From Myrmaecium sp. VS I D KN 1 (Eukaryota > Ascomycota > Dothideomycetes > Valsariales > Valsariaceae), in contig JADQAV010000024.1 in assembly GCA_019775845.1 (NCBI GenBank), positions 264,117 to 328,116 of the forward strand: a stretch of DNA of 64,000 bases. Reading direction: 5' to 3'. The notes under the pieces are model-generated. The model searched no databases. It saw only the letters and a program-made list of their open reading frames with translations, and was not told the DNA's origin. The position numbers and the translations under genes were made by a program. This document shows positions 58,907 through 64,000 of this stretch, piece by piece. The stretch's first letter is position 1. Every line of letters starts with the position of its first letter.

Positions 58907-60519
58907 TCAGATCTGACCGGGAGATCCGCCGATGCTGCTTCGGCCTAAGGCGTACTTCTCCCGCTCCTCCTCTCGCAGAACAGCCGCCTCACCAAGCTCC
59001 GGCATCGTGGCTCCTTCGTTGCTAAGTTGGTCACTGTCCTTGGTAGGTCCTGACACACCCACAGGGTTCAGGTCGCGGACGACGAGCCAAGTGGGGAAGA
59101 CGGCAAGGCCTAGAGAGTCGGTGTCAGTTCAGTCAATCCTCATTGTAATGGAGACTGGAGAAGAATCCACCTACCGAGGAGAATGGTATTTACGGCCATA
59201 GGCACCCGCCCCCCCGTCCAGTCGCGCGTGTTCAAGCCAAAGCTGACAGCCTGAGCAAAGCTCTCCTGGCCGCGCAGAATACCCGCGTAACGCGCGAGCT
59301 CGGTGATCTCAGCCGTCGTGCTGGCGAGGAGATAATATAACCAATTCTGGAGCGACTGCCGAGCGAGCTCCCACAGGATGAGGACGAAGAAGCCTTCGGT
59401 GAAGCCGGGGTCGGTCCAGTCGTACACCGGCGGGTGGCGGACGTACTTGCTCTGCACCACCCAGGCGTACACCCAGGCGACGACGTGGAGGACGACGATG
59501 GCGAGGAAGCCGAGCCGCACGCGCCAGGTCACGGCGAACCCGCGGTGGTCGAGCAGCACGCTCATCAGCTGGCTGCCGAGCAAGGTCGCGAAGTTGATCA
59601 GGAAGCCGATCAGCGCCCGCGCGCGCACGCCGAAGTAGTACGTCTCGAAGTTGCCCGAGTACTGGTTGAAGTAGGAGGCCCAGAAGGCGGGAAGCAGCAG
59701 CAGCACCTCCCGTCGCCGCATCGCCCGGCCCAACGCCCGCAGCTCCGCCGCCCAGCTGCTGCCCGTCTCCTCCGCCTGCCCGAGTACCACGGCGCTCCCG
59801 TCGCTCCGCTGGACTTTGGCGGGAGGGCTCAGCGCCAGCGCGACGGGCGCGGCGAGACACTGCAGCGCGATGAAGACGATGTACACCGGCCAGCCCACCT
59901 TCCCCTTGGCCTTCTCGCTCGCGCTGTGATTCATGCACAGCACGATCAGGCCGCCCAGCAGCGGGCCGCCCGTCCGCCAGTACAGCCAGATGTTCAGATA
60001 GCGACCGCGCTTCGCCGGCTCCGGGTAGCCCAGCGCGACCGCGCCCTCGGCCGCCCAGAACAGCCCGGCGCTGAGCCCGCACAGCGTCGCCCCCAGCAGC
60101 ACCACCCACTCCGTCCCGAACCGGTTGTTGCAGTACAGGCCCGCGCTGTACACCGGGTACCCGATCGCCCCCAGGAACAGCGTCCGCCCCGGCCCGATCC
60201 GGTTCGCCAGCGGCCCGCCCAGCAGGCAGAGCGCCCCCATCAGCCCGAAGGTGAGGGCGCTGCCGGCGTTCACCAGGTATGGGGACTCGGCCCCGCCCGC
60301 CCCGAGCGAGGACATGGCGTTCCACATCCCTGGCGCGAGGAAGCCGACGAGTCCGATGACGTGGGCGTTGAAGAGGGTGGTTCGGTGCCAGGCTCGCTTT
60401 GTCGGTGGGGAGGGGATGGAGGAGGCGATGGGGTGGGTGGTCGTCGTGGTGGAGTCCTTGATATCTGGAGAGGATGCCCGGTCCGGCAGAGAGAGACCTG
60501 AGGAGATGGGATCCGCCAT
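58907..60519 (-). CDS. UNC93-like MFS transmembrane protein
   Basis: Two minus-strand exons, 60519-59175 and 59109-58907, give 515 residues. The first exon alone runs into a chance stop; the 65-nt intron (GTAGGT donor, CTCTAG acceptor) joins VNTILLG to LAVFPTWLVV, completing the last helix before a polar tail. About eleven to twelve membrane helices are visible. UNC93-type marks are GALCLLGGPLANRIGPG, SAGLFWAAEGAVALGYPEP, RGRYLNIWLYWRTGG, and FWASYFNQYSGN followed by FETYYFGVRAR. In fungi these MFS members are ion-channel-regulator-like or putative transporters without known substrate. It lies next to the LaeA-like methyltransferase with about 1.2 kb between the genes. Confidence 0.92.
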
Positions 60520-61735
60520 TGTGAGCGTGAAGGGCTCGCGGAATCGAATGCAAGCAGTAGGTCAGATTACAATATAAAAGTGAACGGTCGGGGAGTGTCG
60601 GCGAGGAGACCTTTTATATACATACAACCCCCATCCCTCTTTTCCTCTCACCTCACCCCACCATGTAACACTCCTCTCTCACTCTCCCGAAAGACTTTTT
60701 TTCCCCCTTACCCATCGGCCTACCACTGGCTAACCATACATCATCCCTCGCGACGATGGCGAATCCCTCCCCGACCGCGGTGGAGAGTATGGATGGACGG
60801 ACGGGGAACGGCGACCAATCCCGTCGCGGGACGGGGCGATGTCGTGCTTCGCGAAGCGGGCCCAGCCTTACTGGTTTGGGAGAGAAAAAGGACCGCGGCC
60901 GCGCGGGATGGGGAATGTGGTGGGATTTCTTCTTTTTTTTTTCTTGTTAATTTTGACATGCGATTTTTGCTGCGCATGTCTGGATTTTACTCTTTTACTC
61001 CTCGTGCGACCGGTCTATGCTGAGTGGATTTGGTGAAGCTTGCGAGGCGAGAACACGCCCTTCCGCGGGTGGAGTCGAGCGTCCGGATGGAGCCCCTTGC
61101 GGCGCAATGGCAGAACAGCGTTAGCAGTCGGATCAGTGAGTGCGGGAGAGCCGCACAGCCTTATCTTCTTTCCTTGTGCGGATATATAGATCGCCTGGTC
61201 AATCACTCGACGACTAGTACGGATTCGCCCTTACATCGTCTCTTGCACGCGCTCGTGGGATACGCAAGCCAAATCTACATCTAGGTCGTATTACCCAGTA
61301 AGGATATTCGCAGAAAGAAGCGGTGCGGAGCTCAAGTGGACAATTTCTCAAAGCGCGCGATCGCAGTCCGCACCACTCCATCCAAGGACCTGTGAGGCAG
61401 GGGAGCTGGGTGTTGGGAGACGTAAGCTAGAATGAGCATGGACCGAGTCGCCGAACTTCGAGCAGTGGTGGACGACTACAGTGATGAAAATGCGGGGATG
61501 ATTATGAAGAGAGCAATGGTAGCTAACATAGGTGTATCGAGATGCTCCATGTCCCCCTCCTGCCGATATGCTGACCGAACTAGTCGTGCTGTGAATCAGG
61601 TGGATCCTGCGGTCCGCCGAGGGAACGTTCATTCGGGCTTCTGCGCCCAGACAATATGGCTGCGGTGTGAACCGGGTCAGCGTCGGATTCCCAGTGTCTC
61701 TGAACTGGGAAGAACGGAAGACCGGGTGCTACTTA
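60520..61735. other. Intergenic region between UNC93-like gene and methyltransferase
   Basis: No supported gene. It includes the UNC93 promoter and a T-run (about 60935-60952). Confidence 0.5.
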
Positions 61736-62961
61736 CTACGGATGATAGCCGTGCATCTTCTTGTCTCTCACCTCCGTCCGGACTTTAGCACACAGCACGT
61801 CGACCTCTTCCTTCTTCCACCCGAGGATTTGCGTAAACGGCCCGAGGAGGGCGGCATCGACGGCTTCAAGGATGTTCAGCAGCCCAAAGGCACCCATTTC
61901 TTTCTAAAACAACGGTGTTTAGCTGGGGAAAAATCAAGGCAAGCAAAGGCCCGTCGCGCGGTACGTTACGATAGAGACCTACCATCTTTGGGTCCTTCGG
62001 CCAAGTGCCGACGGGCAATTTGATCATCGTATGGTGAACGTTAACAAACCCCGCATCCTTCACCCACCCCTCCAGCTTTGGGCCTGTATTAACTTCGCGG
62101 TTGACCTTTCCCATCGCCTCGGCCAGCAGTCCCCAGGTCTCATTGAAGATCGAGTTCGGGGGCACGGAGCCGTCGTCGGAGGCCAAGATGGCGTGGTAAT
62201 CCTTCACTTCGATCCACCCGCCCGGCCGCAGATTCTCGAAGCACTGCCGCATCAGCCGCGGCCAGTCGGAGATGGATGCGCACATGTATCGGCAGTGGAT
62301 GAAGTCGTATGGTTCCTCTACATATCATCCACGTCGTTCGGATCGCCCACAATCAGCCTGCAGTCAATAATGGATAATGCGCAAGTACGTCTGAGGCGTA
62401 TGAAGGTCTGTTTCGATCTCTCTCCCTTTTGCTCTCTCTTCGGGTGTGTATGTATGCTCACTTACCAACCACCCAGTCATTTTCAACATCATCCACCACA
62501 AAGCGGACGTTCGGCGGGACCCAAGACGGCTGAATAGGGCTGAGATCGTTTCCAAGAATGACCTCGGCCTCAGGATACTCGTCGCCCATATCGATACACC
62601 AAATGCCCGTGCCAGTACCGATGTCAAGCACGCGCGCGCCCTGAGTTTTGAACGGGGCGAAGTGCCGCCGGCCGTCGCATAAGGACACGATGATATGATG
62701 CGTCATATCAAGCCGGTCCTGCTCCCGCTCGTCGTTAGGAAACTTATACGACCCCGACCGGTACGCGTGGTAGCGCCGCCCGTTCGACCATTCGTAGTTC
62801 TTCACGCTCGAGCTGAGCGAGGTCGAGTAGGTCGACAGCTCCTCGCCGTACTCGGAGGAGCTGTCCTGGTGGGAGCTGTCCACCTCGATGGCGGGGGCTT
62901 CCCCCTCGGCGGGGAGAGGCACCGCCGCCGCTTGGGCGGTGGGCGATTGCGAGCTCGACAT
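61736..62961 (-). CDS. LaeA-like SAM-dependent methyltransferase
   Basis: Three minus-strand exons, 62961-62466, 62317-61983 and 61903-61736, give 332 residues. The introns (148 and 79 nt) restore WVVEEPYDFIHCRY and DPKMKEMGAFGLLN. The N-terminus is Ser/Glu-rich. The LaeA-like block GRRYHAYRSGSYKFPNDE and EQDRLDMTHHI (61-90) leads to SAM motif I VLDIGTGTGIWCIDM (111-125), then LGNDLSPIQPSWVPPNVRF and DDVEND. Motif-III-like CFENLRPGGWIEVKDY and the C-terminal LLGPFTQILGW complete the family pattern. LaeA and its LaeA-like relatives are nuclear or cytoplasmic methyltransferases that control secondary metabolism and development in the velvet system. Whether this is LaeA itself or one of the many relatives cannot be told here; the length is shorter than A. 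nidulans LaeA. It is the last recognisable gene before the telomere. Confidence 0.93.
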
Positions 62962-63965
62962 TCTTGTGCCGTTTCCAACTTTTTTTTTTCGGCCCCGTCC
63001 TTCTCAAGTACGTTCAATCAACCTTCAGTCGGAAGAAGCGGGGAGGCGGACGCAGGAAGATCGGGAGGACCATCCGTTCTTAAGTATCTGCTGAAGTGGC
63101 ACGGACCCCACTCGCTGTGAACATCGTCTGACCCCTCATCCTCTTGCAGATATACATGCATACAACCTGTCGTCTGTCGTCCGTTTCACTGCGACCGTGC
63201 AGAGAGACTGTGCCTCATTCGATGATGGACAAGGCGGGGCAAGGTCACCGTTTGGATTACGCTTCCGGACAACGGGCAGATCCCAACCGCTTCCCGTCGG
63301 TCCGCGCATGCCGCCTTACCCTATTGCTCCCACTCGGCCGCCGGGAGAAGTTCCTATTATATGTAAGCCCGTTCATGAAGAGGGTGGATACGAAGGGATT
63401 GCGCCCGTTGGTCCGCGTTATGCTGCTCGGCGCTTCCTGCAGTGGCCAGTGCTGCCAGATCCAGACGGTCGGTACCTGCAGTGCTGGGCAAGGCCACCCT
63501 GTCTGAGGACGACTAACTGATCCTTTCACACCTGATAGCCGGCCGCGGCTCATTCTGGAGATCTCTGGTCGAGCTATGAGATGAACGCGGAGAAACTGTT
63601 ATAGGCCGAGGGCTAGGGAGGCTGAAGACTCGCCTTACTTCTAGTAAGGCTTTGTAAACTTACATTTGACTATCACGTACTCATGTACATAACTTATAGG
63701 GGCGTATTATATAAAATAGCAGGCCCTCTTACCTTCCTATCTTTTCCCCTTAAATAATCCTAAGTATATATGTTATATTACTGGGTGTAGAATCAAAGGG
63801 GAAAACCTAAAATTTAACTCATCCTTAGCTAACGCCGAGACGGTTCTTTCAGAACCACGGCCAGTAGGTACACTTCAGCAGCCCACTGGGCTAGCCGTTG
63901 TAGGCACTATACCGTCTTGTACACGCCCACAACCTCAGAGGAAGACCAGAATAGGTGCCAAATTC
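62962..63965. other. Subtelomeric region between last gene and telomere
   Basis: The first part is the methyltransferase promoter. Around 63144-63553 overlapping open frames are present without a domain. From about 63590 the sequence turns TA-rich (GTATATATGTTATATTACT near 63763), possibly light RIP, then short unique DNA leads into telomere repeats. Confidence 0.5.
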
Positions 63966-63970
63966 ACAAT

Positions 63971-64000
63971 AGGGTTAGGGTTAGGGTTAGGGTTAGGGTT
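63971..64000 (+). repeat. Telomere repeats (TTAGGG)n
   Basis: The last 30 bases are (AGGGTT)5. The G-rich strand runs 5' to 3' toward the window end, as at a right-hand chromosome end. Only the innermost part of the telomere is included. Confidence 0.97.

Noticed and set aside
59434-60501. 355-codon plus-strand ORF opposite the UNC93-like gene
   Set aside because: Gln/Arg/Pro-rich shadow frame; the minus strand is clearly a membrane protein.
61432-61788. 118-codon plus-strand ORF overlapping the methyltransferase 3' end
   Set aside because: No domain, and it overlaps the well-supported minus-strand final exon.
1-64000. CRISPR arrays, rRNA genes, intact transposons
   Set aside because: No spaced direct repeats of CRISPR type, no rRNA-like sequence and no intact transposase or reverse transcriptase seen; CRISPR is not expected in a fungus.

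Overview
The window is the end of a chromosome arm from a filamentous ascomycete (Pezizomycotina). It finishes at the right in TTAGGG telomere repeats. Other support comes from small GT-AG introns of about 50-190 nt (often with a CTRAC-type branch site), GC-rich coding sequence, fungal-only families (Zn2Cys6 regulators, RTA1 exporter, LaeA-like methyltransferase, 2EXR protein) and a large AT-only block of the kind left by repeat-induced point mutation (RIP). I cannot settle the class or genus from sequence alone.

Left section (1-15.5 kb): a membrane-anchored multicopper oxidase, a WD40 protein with a long acidic tail, an SLC35E3-type nucleotide-sugar transporter whose start codon sits in a 4-nt exon, a small cysteine-containing secreted protein with a TATA box, and a PIN-domain/RGG protein on the minus strand.

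15.5-22.0 kb is an AT-rich RIP block with no intact gene; almost all CpA/TpG is gone and TpA is in excess. It is probably a destroyed repeat, but its identity is lost to the eye.

Middle section (22-50 kb): mostly housekeeping genes with clear intron models: translin-associated factor X (TRAX), the GPI mannosyltransferase Gpi14/PIG-M, a DnaJ/Caj1-type chaperone, squalene synthase (Erg9), an intron-containing tRNA-Leu(AAG) and eIF4E. An accessory island lies between (25.5-32.3 kb) with two Zn2Cys6 transcription factors flanking a QDR-type MFS drug transporter. Beyond it lie a possibly decayed gene, a single-pass mid2-like membrane protein, a 2EXR/coiled-coil protein and an RTA1-family membrane protein.

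Right section (50-64 kb): sparse and subtelomeric. It holds an uncertain small gene, a flavin monooxygenase, a small secreted cell-wall-type protein with a TATA box, an UNC93-like MFS protein and, as the last recognisable gene, a LaeA-like SAM methyltransferase about 1 kb from the telomere. FMO, transporter and LaeA-like methyltransferase are families often met in secondary-metabolite loci, but no backbone enzyme (PKS, NRPS, terpene cyclase) is present. A cluster is therefore an inference only. I saw no CRISPR array, intact transposon or rRNA gene.
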